A stretch of DNA of 64,000 nucleotides from positions 11,904,001 through 11,968,000 of the forward strand of contig CM106585.1 of the NCBI GenBank assembly GCA_048013815.1. Reading direction: 5' to 3'. Below, in pieces: positions 54,701 to 64,000 of the stretch. This DNA is from Setoptus koraiensis (taxonomy: Eukaryota; Arthropoda). The first letter of the stretch is position 1. Every line of letters starts with the position of its first letter. The notes beneath the pieces are model-generated. The model saw nothing but the letters and a program-made list of their open reading frames with translations, was not told the DNA's origin and did no database searches. A program made the translations under genes and the position numbers.

Positions 54701-57700
54701 TGTGTTTATTTTGACAGCACGCCAGATTATAGCGCCATAAAGCTAATTTAATCCTCCGGAGCGAGCTCCAGTTTGCCGCTCGCTGCCATCGATCACTCGG
54801 CGCTCTGTCCGCCGCCGGTCGCCGGCCCGGCCCGAGCACCCGGTGGTGGGCGCCGTCGGGTTCTGGGACGGCCGCGCGACAGTCGCGACGATCGCGGCGC
54901 GGTTAATTAATCAACTGCTAATCAAGGCGCTCATTGATGAGCGCGCCGGTCGCGCGGTTGCGGCGCTGCGCCGACAGGAATGCCAATCAATGGCCGGTCA
55001 ATCGTTGATCAATCGCTTTGCGCTTTGCGGCCAAATTTGCATGAAAAATGAAATGACCAATCCGACGACAAAGTGACAAAATGAATTTGATTCGTAAAGG
55101 GCAACGGCGAAATTGATTGAAATTCAATTTGGCCGCGCGCCGCTCGCCGGCCAATTTTGCCAATTTTGCCAATTTCGCCGATTTTACCGTTACCTGTCCT
55201 TTCAAGTGAGCCGATGGCCGGCCGGCGATTTGTGATTTGTGAACGGCGCATATTTTGCGAGCCGACATTATTGTTTCTGTTAACATATCGCATATAAACG
55301 CATATCATCGCTTGTATCGGCGCAGATCGCCGGCTCGAATCGGGCTCACAAATTGTGTGAGTCACAACGAGCGGTATTTATTATCGCGGCGCGGTGATCA
55401 TCGGCATTCGGTGCCGCTGACGACTGCTCATTTCTGGCACTCTCGGCATGCCATCAATCGCACTCGCGCCGGCCCGATCGGCTGCGGGCCGACGATTGGG
55501 CCGACGATTGATGGCGGCCGAACGAGCGGCTTCGATTGTTGCGCGGCGAGCGGCTTCTATCGGGCTGTTGCGAGCGGCGATTGTTGCGCAGCGGCCGCGC
55601 TTCTGGCGCAACATGGGCGACTCGCTGCGGGCCGGGCGTCGTCACGACGGCTCGCTCCGGCCGGCGCCCGACAACAACGCCGACAACAACAGCGACAACA
55701 ACAGCAACAACGACGACAACAACTGCGCCGACAATGCGGCTCGCGCAACTCGGCCCGGCGGTCGCCTACGGTGCGCGCGGTGTGTGATCCCGGCGACTCC
55801 TTGATCCAGCTCGGCCGAGTTTGATCCAGTTCGATCTGATTTGATCCAGTTTGATCCAGTTCGGCCGGTCGCTGTTGTCGCCGTCGTTGCTGTTGCTGCT
55901 GTTGTTGCGGAGTCACTGGCTGGCAGTTTCTCGACAGTGTTATCGCTCTATCGCTGGCAGTTAAACGACGGCGTGGTGCCGACAAAAGAAGTCAAACCAT
56001 CAGTGCAATATGATAATCTGTTTCCATTGTTGTCACTCGCTGATTGGCCGGCCCGACGACGGCGACCGCGTCGCCGCTGCTGTTGTCGCTGTCGTGGTTG
56101 TTGTTGTTGTTGTTGTTGAGGTCGCAGTTGTTGTTGTTGGGCCGCTGTTGTTGTTGTTGGGCCGCTGTTGTTGTTGTTGGGCCGCTGTTGTTGTTGTTAG
56201 CGTTGCCGGGTCGCCGGCGCTGCCGTGGGCGGCCGGCCCGCGCGCCGGTAACATTAACAAATGGCATTAACCTTAATGGTGGCACCGGTTAAATGGTTTG
56301 CGTATGTGTATCACACGACGCGGCAAACAAGCCACAAACGAGCCGCCAACATCGACACCTCTCGGCGCGTCCATTATTTATCCGCTCAAGCGCGCACAAT
56401 GTGGGCCCGGCGCCTTTCGGGCTCCGCTCCACAATTGTGCCCCCTCCGCGGGCCGAACAATTGACGTGAATGAGCGGCTCAAAGCCAACGAGCCGACACA
56501 AACAGCGACAACAATGAGCCGCAACAACGGCGACAACAACAACAACAACGGCGACAACAACACGACAACAACCACAACAGCGGCGACGACAACATTAACT
56601 TTGTAACATATGAGCAGATTTATGTAGCGTCAACAAGCGCCGACGACAGCGCCGCGGCTCATGTAAATGTCATGTAAATGTTGTCGCGGGCACGCAAGCG
56701 GGCACACAAGTGGCCACCGGCGGACCAGACCCACCGGCGCGGTGCGGCCGCACCGCGCCGCGACGCGCACCAAACAATGGATTGATGAATGAATTTGGCG
56801 TTGCGCTCAATCATAATCAAGGGGGCAGAAGCAACGAGATAGAGAGACTCGAGTAGCGGCGCTGGGGCGCGATCCAGTCCGCGCCGGGACCACCTACGGC
56901 GGCCGCCAGTCTAGCCACTCGACGGCCCGACAGACCGATCGATCTCGGCCTAATTGCGGCCGGCGAGCCGACGCAACCCGAGCGCCGCCACTCTCGCTGC
57001 TCGCCGCTCGCCGGCGCCCGAGCTCGCTGCTGGCCGGCGCTCGGGCTTGCGATGTCGCGCCGCATCGGCACATCAGCGCGCAGCAACGTCAACGCGCGAC
57101 ATCGATCGTCGCGGCACCGGCCATCGGGCCGACACCGTCGGTCGGGCCGAATCAATCTGGCGGCCGGGCACGCAGCGACGGCCCGAACGGACCCAAATGC
57201 ACCCAAATGGATACATCGCTCACGGCGGACACGTCGCTGTCGTCGGCGCGAATGTCGCCGATGCCACCGATGCCACATTTGCGACATACGAGGCGATTCG
57301 TGCTCGCTGTATGCTCGCTGTATGCGCTGACGGCCAGCGTCGGCCCCACCGGCGGCCCCATTTGGGCGCCGCCAGTGTCGCCAGTTAGTTAGTGGGTCGC
57401 ATTAGTTGGCCGGCCGCAGCCGCGTCGCCCGTGCGCTCGGGCCAGAAAGTATCCGTTGGCCGCGCGCGGCTCTCGTTCCGATCGGTGGCAGCGTCGCCGG
57501 CGACAGCAACGGGCGAATTCAAAAAATTTGTTTCTTATAATTAGCCATGACGCGTAACGTCGCGCGTCCATCACCGGCCTGCACGGCGCTGCCATTGTGG
57601 CCCGTTCTCTGGCTGCCCGTTCGCTGGCTTTTCGATCTCTGGCAGCCCGTTCTTCGGCTGCTCGTTCTTCGGCTGGCTCAGCTCGCGGCCGCCGGTTCGG

Positions 57701-59912
57701 TGTTTGGGGTTCGGCGTTCGGTGGACGTGCCATCGACGCTGAATCGACGCCGAATCGGCGCTGAATCGGCGCTGCGTCGACGCCCGATCGAGGCTCGATC
57801 GAACGCCGAAGCGACGGCCAGGCAACGGGCTGCCGCACGGGTCGGCCGCGACAAATTCTCTCAATGAACCCAGCCCGACAATCACAATGATCGCCGGCCA
57901 GCACAATGGCACCGACAGCGATGAGATATGTGCGATTTGTGCGCCGTCAGCGCGTGCACCGCGGCACTAAAATTTTGATTTTATATCCAGTCGGCGGCCG
58001 CGAACAACAGACACCGCCGCGGCCGCTCTCGTTTAATGTGTCGCCCCTCGCGGTTGTTGTCCTTGTTATACAACAGCGACAACAACGGCGCCGACAGCCC
58101 GCGGACAAACGGAAACCGAACATTAACAATAACAACAACGCGGTGCTGTATGGGCTGCATGGGGGCGCTGCGCGTAATAAATTATCGCCGGCGCCTATAA
58201 TCGCTCTAATCTACTCTCTCGCGGGCCGCTCGCGCCGCCCACCGGTCGCCAGCGCCCGCTTATAGATCAGCTGACAGGGCCGATCTATAGGGCGCAGCGG
58301 CGACAATTGGGGCCCGCGCGGGCCGCTCATATAGGCCTGCCCGCTGTTAATTGCGGCGTCTCGCTACTCACACTGTCTAATATTGTTTGTGTTATTCTGT
58401 CTTATATTATTGCGCGTGCATAATTAATTAACAAGTTCACTCACCTTGAATTTGCGCCTGATGAGCCCAGTGGGCCTGCTGATGTTGGTGCTCGTGCAAG
58501 CTGAACTGATTGCTCGTGGCCAGCTGATGCTGCGGGCTGGGACTGGCCGGGCCGGACTGCTTGGCGTGCATCGCCCCGGACTGGCTGCTGGCCAGCGGGC
58601 TGCCGCTCGACGGGACCGACTGGCCGGCGGGCACGCCCGCGCTGTCGGCGGCCGCGAGACAGCTCATCGGGTGATGGTGCGCATGATACGGGTACGGGCC
58701 GGCTTGCTGCTCCAATTGTTGCTGCGGTTGCGCCTGCTGCGGGTGCATGAGGTGCTGCTGCTGCTGGTGATGGTGCCCTATGGTAGAGCTGGGCATGTGC
58801 CCGGCGGCGAACTGCTTGTCGTGGTGGTGCCAGTCGGTCTGGTTGTTGAGCTGCTGCTGTTGCTGCTGCTGCTGATAGTAGTGCTGCGGTTGGGCGGCCG
58901 GTTGTTGTGGTTGTTGCTGTTGCGACGATTGCATCAGTGGCGCTTGCAACTGCAGTTGGGCTGACTTGTGTTGCTGGTGCAGTTGGTGCGGGTCCGGCGC
59001 GGCTAACGGGCCCGGCAAGCCGATTGCGGCCAGTTGCGGGTCTTGTTTCATGCTGTCGGGCAGCGGTTGCGGGTGCTGCGGGCCGGTGGCCCAATTGCCA
59101 CCGGCGGCAACGGGTTGTTGCTGTTGTTGCTGGCTGTGCAAATAGTGATTGCTTAATTGTTGCTGATGCTGGCTCAATTGTTGCTGGCTGGCCGTTATTA
59201 CACCTGCCGCCGCTGCTGCGGCAGCGGCCGCAGCCACGGTGGCCGCCGACAGGGCGCCCGACGAGCCCGTGGAGTCGCTGGTGGCGCCGCCGCTAGACAG
59301 GTGATGCTGGTGTTGCGCTTGCTGATGTTGCGCTTGCTGGTTGTGCAAGCTCTGGTGGTGATGGTGGTGGTGGTGGTTGTGATAGTGTTGTTGTTGCTGT
59401 TGTTGTTGCTGCTGTTGCTGGCTGTCGAGCTCCTCGATGGCCTTCTGAATGGAGTTTTTCTTCTTGCTGCCACCTATAATGCCCGGCTGAATGTGACCGG
59501 TTTGCTGCGCGGGCCGGCGGGCGGGTTGGCGACGACGCAACGACGGTAGCGGATATAGGTCGGTACGCGGGTGAGGTGCACGGGTAAGTTAGTTGTGGTT
59601 ATATTTTTGAAAATTAGAGTATATATAGGGGGGCGTGCAACAATCTTGTTGGGGTGCACTTACCTGGTAGCGGGTGAGTATTTTCGAGACGCAACCGTGC
59701 GACACCTTCAACTGTCGGCTGATCTGGCAAGGCCGCGTGCCGTGTCGGTGCATCTCCACTATCTTGGCTCGGATTTCTTGGGGCAGGGGGCGCCCGTTGA
59801 TGTAGTTGCCGCCCAGCTGATTGGTGCGGCCCTGGCCCTGGTACGGGAAGGCGACATAGTTGTTGATGAGGTAAGGCCTGAAGTGGTGCTGGTGGCTGCT
59901 CTCGTGTCCCAT
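51794..59912 (-). CDS. Pax3/7 (paired/gooseberry-like) transcription factor, degenerate RED
   Basis: Three exons: 59912-59664, 59504-58445, 52722-51794; all joins keep frame (745 residues). Exon 1 has [24 protein letters not shown] and [13 protein letters not shown], the PAI half of a paired domain in Pax3/7 style, ending at CAG|GTAAGT. Exon 2 resumes with [16 protein letters not shown], then leaves the paired domain: after [10 protein letters not shown] the RED half is replaced by polyGln and Gln/His-rich sequence. Exon 3 holds a paired-class homeodomain (about 605-668, RRSRTSFT...[11 protein letters not shown]) with Ser at position 50, typical of Pax, but Gln instead of Trp at 56. The protein ends HYSNYYWTN. 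No octapeptide seen. A sequence-specific DNA-binding developmental regulator. The start may instead lie in an upstream exon, since an ATTTTCAG acceptor sits at 59945. Confidence 0.85.
53087..53129. repeat. Near-perfect hairpin in Pax intron
   Basis: The left arm 53087-53102 (ATTCAAATCACGGCCA) is complementary to 53107-53129, whose outer part contains an extra duplicated TGATTTG. The loop is only 4 nt. Confidence 0.8.
54380..54485. repeat. CGAACGC/CGAAG minisatellite
   Basis: Repeats of CGTCGAA and GAACGC including four GAACGCC units in a row. Confidence 0.7.
56097..56205. repeat. 20-bp (GTT)4GGGCCGCT array
   Basis: Four copies of GTTGTTGTTGTTGGGCCGCT after a plain (GTT)n run. Confidence 0.8.
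59505..59663 (-). other. First intron of Pax3/7 (159 bp)
   Basis: CAG|GTAAGT donor and CCGCGCAG acceptor. It splits the paired domain after RYQ, the conserved position in Pax3/7 genes. Confidence 0.85.
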
Positions 59913-60039
59913 GCTGCCGCTGCTGTGCAAGCTGCCGTCTATGGCTGAAAATATGCGCTTGTCACTGGTGGCTGTATTGTATGTACTGGAGGCTGGCGAG
60001 ACGCCTTCGACGTCGCAATTCGACTGCGATGTGCGACAC

Positions 60040-60180
60040 TTGAGCGTGATTTCGGCGTGATTTTGCGCGATTTCGCGTGATTTTTCTGCGATTTCGCGTG
60101 ATTTTTGCGTGATTTCGGCGTGATTTTTCTGCGATTTCGTGTGATTTTTGCGCGATTTTGGGGTGATTTGAACTCGATTA
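60040..60180. repeat. GCGATTTCGCGTGATTTTT minisatellite
   Basis: About eight degenerate units of CGTGATTT and GCGATTTC just upstream of the first recognised Pax exon. Confidence 0.7.
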
Positions 60181-62914
60181 GAACACGATTCGGAGGCGAT
60201 TCGAGTGCGTCGTCGGCGGATCTGGACGCGATTCGGTGCTGCGATCGGTCGCCAAGATTCGGCTGTGATTCGGCCACTCGAGTAACTGGGTTGGGTGCGC
60301 GCTGGTGCAAGCTCACTCGTCAACTGAACTGTCGGCTGGCTCGCCGATGATGCGGCCACTTTATTTGAGTTGACTTTGCTGCCACCGCATAAGATGCTGC
60401 CGCTGGTGCGCGGTGCGTGGTGCACGGCCGGCCGGGGGGGAGGGCGAGGGGCAGGCAGCGCCCTTGTGGTTTGCCACTGGCGCGTTCGAAGCGTTCGGAG
60501 TGTTCGCACAGTTCGCAGCGCGTTCGAGTGCCCTTTCGAAGCGTTCCATCGAAGCGGCGCTCGGTCGCGCTTGTTCGCGCATGTTCGCCCTGCCCGTACT
60601 GCGTCTATCTATAGTCGACTCTAAGCCAGTGTCGCTCTTTCGCGGCGCGCCGATATTCCCTCTGTGGTGCCCGTTGCCGCCGCCGCCGCTATAATGGCAC
60701 TATAACACTGCTACAATGTTACAATCGCCGGACGGCCGGCCGGCCGGTCGCGGGGTCACTTTGTGCCCGCCTATCCCACGTGTGCGTATCTGTCGCACAG
60801 CCGGGCCGGCCCGGCCCGAGAGCCGCTCCCGAGCCACTACTGTTCGATCACTTGGGCAGCTCAATATACTCGCCGACAGCGGCGCACAATGACAGGTAAA
60901 TTTCAGGTAAACAGTGCGCTTAATGATGCTTGTGAGTTGCGACTTTTTGCCTCTTGTTGCTTTGTTTTTGCTCCACTGGTGCCCATGCAAACAAACCTGA
61001 CAGTGTCAGGCTTAATGCTGCAGCGAGCGGCGCACAAAATGTTTGTTTTGTCTCTGTCGCTTCGGTTGGCTTCGCTGGCCCTTTGGCCTCTCGAGCCGCG
61101 ACTCGAGCGACTCGCCCGTTGTCGCGCTGGCTGGTGGTTCGGTGGCCATTTTCGAAGCCGAACCCCGCGACAGCGGCCAACACCATTGTTTGCCCGTGTG
61201 TCACTGCCGGTAACAAATGGTTTGCCAACTCAACAGGTGACAGGTCGCGTGCTGTATGCCAGCCAGAGAGAGAAATATGCCGACATTGTTGCAATGATAT
61301 CGTCATCGACATTGGGCAAACACAGCGCCAGAGACAAACAAGGCCCATTGTTTGCCCAGTGGCTGCCAATTGTTATTGATGGTGGCGCGCGGAGGCGACA
61401 CAAACCAATAGCGCACATAGGCAATCAGTTGGCCGATAATGATGAGCAATAATTCACGACGCCCCCGAGCCATGAATTATTATTGAAAATTGCCCACTTG
61501 CCTCGCGTTCATTCATCAATAATGAATGAAAAAATTGGGCAAAAATTTTGCATTTCATGATCGCGAAATGATCGCGCCAGACGCCAGTCAGCGCGCCAGC
61601 AACTCGACGTGTGTCGAGCAGTCAACTCGGGCAACTACTCGAGCGGCCAATTCAGTGCCGGCCGATACCCAAAGTGCTCACCTGTCCGCCTGCAATGATT
61701 TATGTGGCGCTGACACTGGCGGGGTGGCCAGTGCGCGCGGCCGAGCCAGCCGAACGATCATTAATAACTGTCATTCGACTTCCTATCCCCCTGCCCATAG
61801 TTCCAACGGCCGTCACTGTGTGGCCACTGCATTACATCATTGCCGAATCGGACTGTTATGATGCAACAAGCGCGGTGCGATATGATGTGATTGCGAACCT
61901 GTTGTTTCAATGTCGTCGTTTCGACATCGAGCCAGCCGGCTCTCCGACTAACGAGCCTCCGTCGACGGCGTTCCTCAGCGGGCTCGTCGGGCTCAGCGGT
62001 ACCCGAGGTGCGCCACACACTGGCGCTCACTGGCGCTCAACGGCGGCCACAAGCTCTCAATGCCAACGATCTCTGGTGCGCCACTTGTCCACTGGCGGCC
62101 AGGTGCGCAACTAGACGCTGGCCGGCTGAACAATAACGACGCGTGCCTCCGTATCCAAGGCGACCGCAACTTGCGCAAGTGACACTTTCGGGTGTGTATG
62201 TGCCGGCACAATTTCATCGCCGCGACATCGGCGGGCCGTTTATTTCGCCGTTGAAATAAAACGGAATATTCCCCATTATTTATTTATAATTTTTTCAAGC
62301 GGAATAAACGGCCCGATGTCGCGGCAATGAAATTGGCCCGCTGCTGGGCGAGCACGATGCCCAACGCACCCAACGGAGCGTGATCGAGCGGCACGGAACT
62401 AGGCGAACTCGGCAAGTCGCTGTTGCAGAGATAAGCGGCATAAACGCCGAGATAATTAGTTGTCGAGCGCAATAATCGTATCGTGGCTGGCAACGTTTGA
62501 AGGTGTGCGATGGCAAGTGTTTTTTGTTTTTTGCTCGAGCTTTGCCAGTGTTTGTGTATGTGTGCGATATGTGTTGTTAGATTGCGTGTTAGATTGCGTG
62601 TTAGATAGCCTTCGAGACACGATGAGGCATCGGCCGAGATCAGATATCGTCGTTGTTTGCCGAGACAAGTCTCTCCACGCAAAGCCAGTGCCGAGTGTCG
62701 ATTGAAGCGACATCATTAACTGATAGGCGACGACGACAACAACAACAACAACAATAGATGCCGAGCCGAAAACTCAAGCAATTGTCAAGGCCGACAGTAT
62801 CACATATCTTGCATATCTGGTTGTGGCGTCAGGCCTTTTACGGCGCACATTCGTAACTGTGATTCGCCAATGTTGTTCTCCCTGTGTAAATATCAGTTTT
62901 GTTGCCGAATTTGT

Positions 62915-63010
62915 GCCGAAATTGTCCCGAAATCGCCCCGAAATCTCCCGAAATCGTGCCGAAATCGCCGGAAATCGTCCCGAAATCGCCCTGAAATCGT
63001 CCCGAAATTG
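62915..63010. repeat. CCGAAATCG(T/C) minisatellite
   Basis: Eight or nine degenerate 10-13 bp units, just upstream of the right-edge gene and similar in motif to the array at 60040-60180 on the other strand. Confidence 0.75.
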
Positions 63011-63084
63011 TGTCTAGCGAGTGTGTGAGGTCCGAGAATAAGAACATCAAGAATCCAGTCAGAGGAGCAACCAATACGACCACA

Positions 63085-64000
63085 ATGGTGCAATACATGT
63101 TACGAAGAAACTCTGCTGAACATAAAGCCAATTATTCACGTGCGAAATCTTCGTTGGAGCTAGCGGTTGTTGTGCTGTGTTTGGCAACAACAACCACGCG
63201 ATTTTTATTGCAGTGCAGTGTTTCGGGACTAGAATTGGAGATCGCGCTGCTGCGCCACGACACATCGGCAAACGGCTCACAAGTGGCGGAAATGGACGAC
63301 AGGGCCAAAACGATCTATTCCGATCTGTACAGACAGGCGGTCGGGGGCCAAGTTAAATTTTTCGACCCGATTATCCAGCAAAACAATGCCAGCGAACAGA
63401 CAACATGGACACAACAAGCCGGCAGCCAGTACCTGATGAAACTGAGCATTGATCTCGGGGCCAACCGCACAACGTCGCTGAAATTGTTTGATTTCTTGGT
63501 CGACTGCGAACTCAGACTGGACGCTCGCCCGCTGCTGAACCGTTATCACCGGCCCGGCGGCGGCTTGGCGAGTCTGTTTTGGCGCAGTTACGTCAGTTAT
63601 GTCAGAATAACCAATGCGAGCAGCGAGGAATCGGCCATGATCGCGCCCAACGATGGCGCCCCCATGGCGTGTCAGTACGGGCATCGGGGGCACGACAGCA
63701 ACAACAGCAACAAGATCACTCTGACGGTCAACATAAACAACGCGGCCAGCAAGAGCGGCCCCGCGGACAGTCCGTTGTTTTTGTTGAAGCTTCAGAAAAT
63801 TTTATCCTCGCTCATGGATTTGGAGACGCTGATGCTGATAATTCTGGCCGTTTGGCTGCTCGTTTGTCTGGTGATCGCCATCATGATAAAGCGACGCGAC
63901 AAGCGACGAATGCGCCTGTTCCTGGCGCACGCCCGAGAGGACAACATCAACAGCGACAACGACCAACAATACGACGATTGTCGCCGGCGCCGCTGGTCCA
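63085..64000 (+). CDS. Membrane protein, unrecognised, 3' partial
   Basis: The frame is open from the ATG at 63085 to the window edge (305 codons). An in-frame TGA lies about 100 bp upstream, so this ATG is the first available in this exon. Residues about 24-44 are hydrophobic (LELAVVVLCLATTTTRF), a signal peptide or anchor. The ectodomain has several N-glycosylation sequons (NAS, NRT). A second hydrophobic helix at about 248-270 (LMLIILAVWLLVCLVIAIMI) is followed by a basic stop-transfer (KRRDKRRMR) and a charged tail. Codons are GC-rich, as expected for this end of the window. Family not recognised. Confidence 0.6.
   Translation, partial: MVQYMLRRNSAEHKANYSRAKSSLELAVVVLCLATTTTRFLLQCSVSGLELEIALLRHDTSANGSQVAEMDDRAKTIYSDLYRQAVGGQVKFFDPIIQQNNASEQTTWTQQAGSQYLMKLSIDLGANRTTSLKLFDFLVDCELRLDARPLLNRYHRPGGGLASLFWRSYVSYVRITNASSEESAMIAPNDGAPMACQYGHRGHDSNNSNKITLTVNINNAASKSGPADSPLFLLKLQKILSSLMDLETLMLIILAVWLLVCLVIAIMIKRRDKRRMRLFLAHAREDNINSDNDQQYDDCRRRRWS

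Larger units (their letters stand above)
52723..58444 (-). other. Second intron of Pax3/7 (5.7 kb)
   Basis: Bounded by AAG|GTGAGT and TTTTATAG|GC. GC-rich and repeat-dense, with many chance open frames on both strands and none recognisable. It holds a hairpin at 53087-53129, a minisatellite at 54380-54480 and GTT arrays at 56090-56200. Its size suggests regulatory content. Confidence 0.7.
59945..63084. other. Upstream region of Pax3/7 and of the right-edge gene
   Basis: About 3.1 kb between divergent genes, GC-rich. A GTGATTT(T)TGCG minisatellite lies at about 60040-60180 and a CCGAAATCG minisatellite at 62915-63010. It presumably holds promoters and a noncoding Pax first exon. No supported coding sequence. 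Confidence 0.5.

Noticed and set aside
52756-58437. ORFs inside the large Pax intron
   Set aside because: GC-rich or GTT-repeat frames with no conserved features; none provides a RED half-domain.
1-64000. CRISPR arrays, operons, bacterial or phage elements
   Set aside because: The window is eukaryotic; direct repeats seen are microsatellites and minisatellites without spacer structure.

Overview
The window is animal nuclear DNA with spliceosomal introns, a eukaryotic tRNA-Pro and metazoan gene families (Pax3/7, ORC1, RINT1, NUS1, HACD3, BTB-Kelch). A secreted ten-cysteine ixodegrin/prokineticin-like protein, many single-exon genes and short introns suggest an arthropod, perhaps a chelicerate such as a mite. 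That placement is inference; no sequence search was possible.

Base composition is mosaic. About 1-10.5 kb and 37-51.5 kb are AT-richer and gene-dense. About 11.8-36.7 kb and 52.7-64 kb are GC-rich and full of CAA/GTT tracts, microsatellites and minisatellites, and they carry long, low-complexity, probably regulatory genes.

Left part: the 3' end of a BTB-Kelch gene (+), a secreted Q/N-rich protein (+), mitochondrial RBFA (-), NUS1 (+), an ixodegrin-like secreted protein (-), a short ORC1 (+), RSL24D1/RLP24 (-), and an isolated tRNA-Pro(UGG). Next is a 1705-residue, apparently intron-free, Q-rich minus-strand gene with a possible PTB-like fold, several SILK-type motifs and a C-terminal RVxF-type motif, which together suggest a protein phosphatase 1 scaffold.

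Middle part: almost 20 kb (17-36.7 kb) holds no gene that can be supported. It contains tandem repeats, one foldback element, a candidate TATA-driven first exon near 19 kb and several orphan consensus splice donors. RINT1 (+) and an HACD3-like dehydratase (-) follow.

From 40.8 to 51.1 kb lies a recently duplicated minus-strand cluster. It has two nearly identical BTB-Kelch genes, each with a short last exon entered by a split codon, and two intact paralogues plus one deleted copy of an unrecognised type I membrane protein family. The left duplication unit also carries a 313-bp insert with a damaged RINT1 fragment between 43-bp direct repeats.

Right part: a three-exon Pax3/7 gene (-, 59.9 to 51.8 kb, 5.7-kb second intron) keeps the PAI half of the paired domain and a Ser50 homeodomain, but the RED half is lost into Gln/His-rich sequence. 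The window ends inside an unrecognised membrane-protein gene (+).
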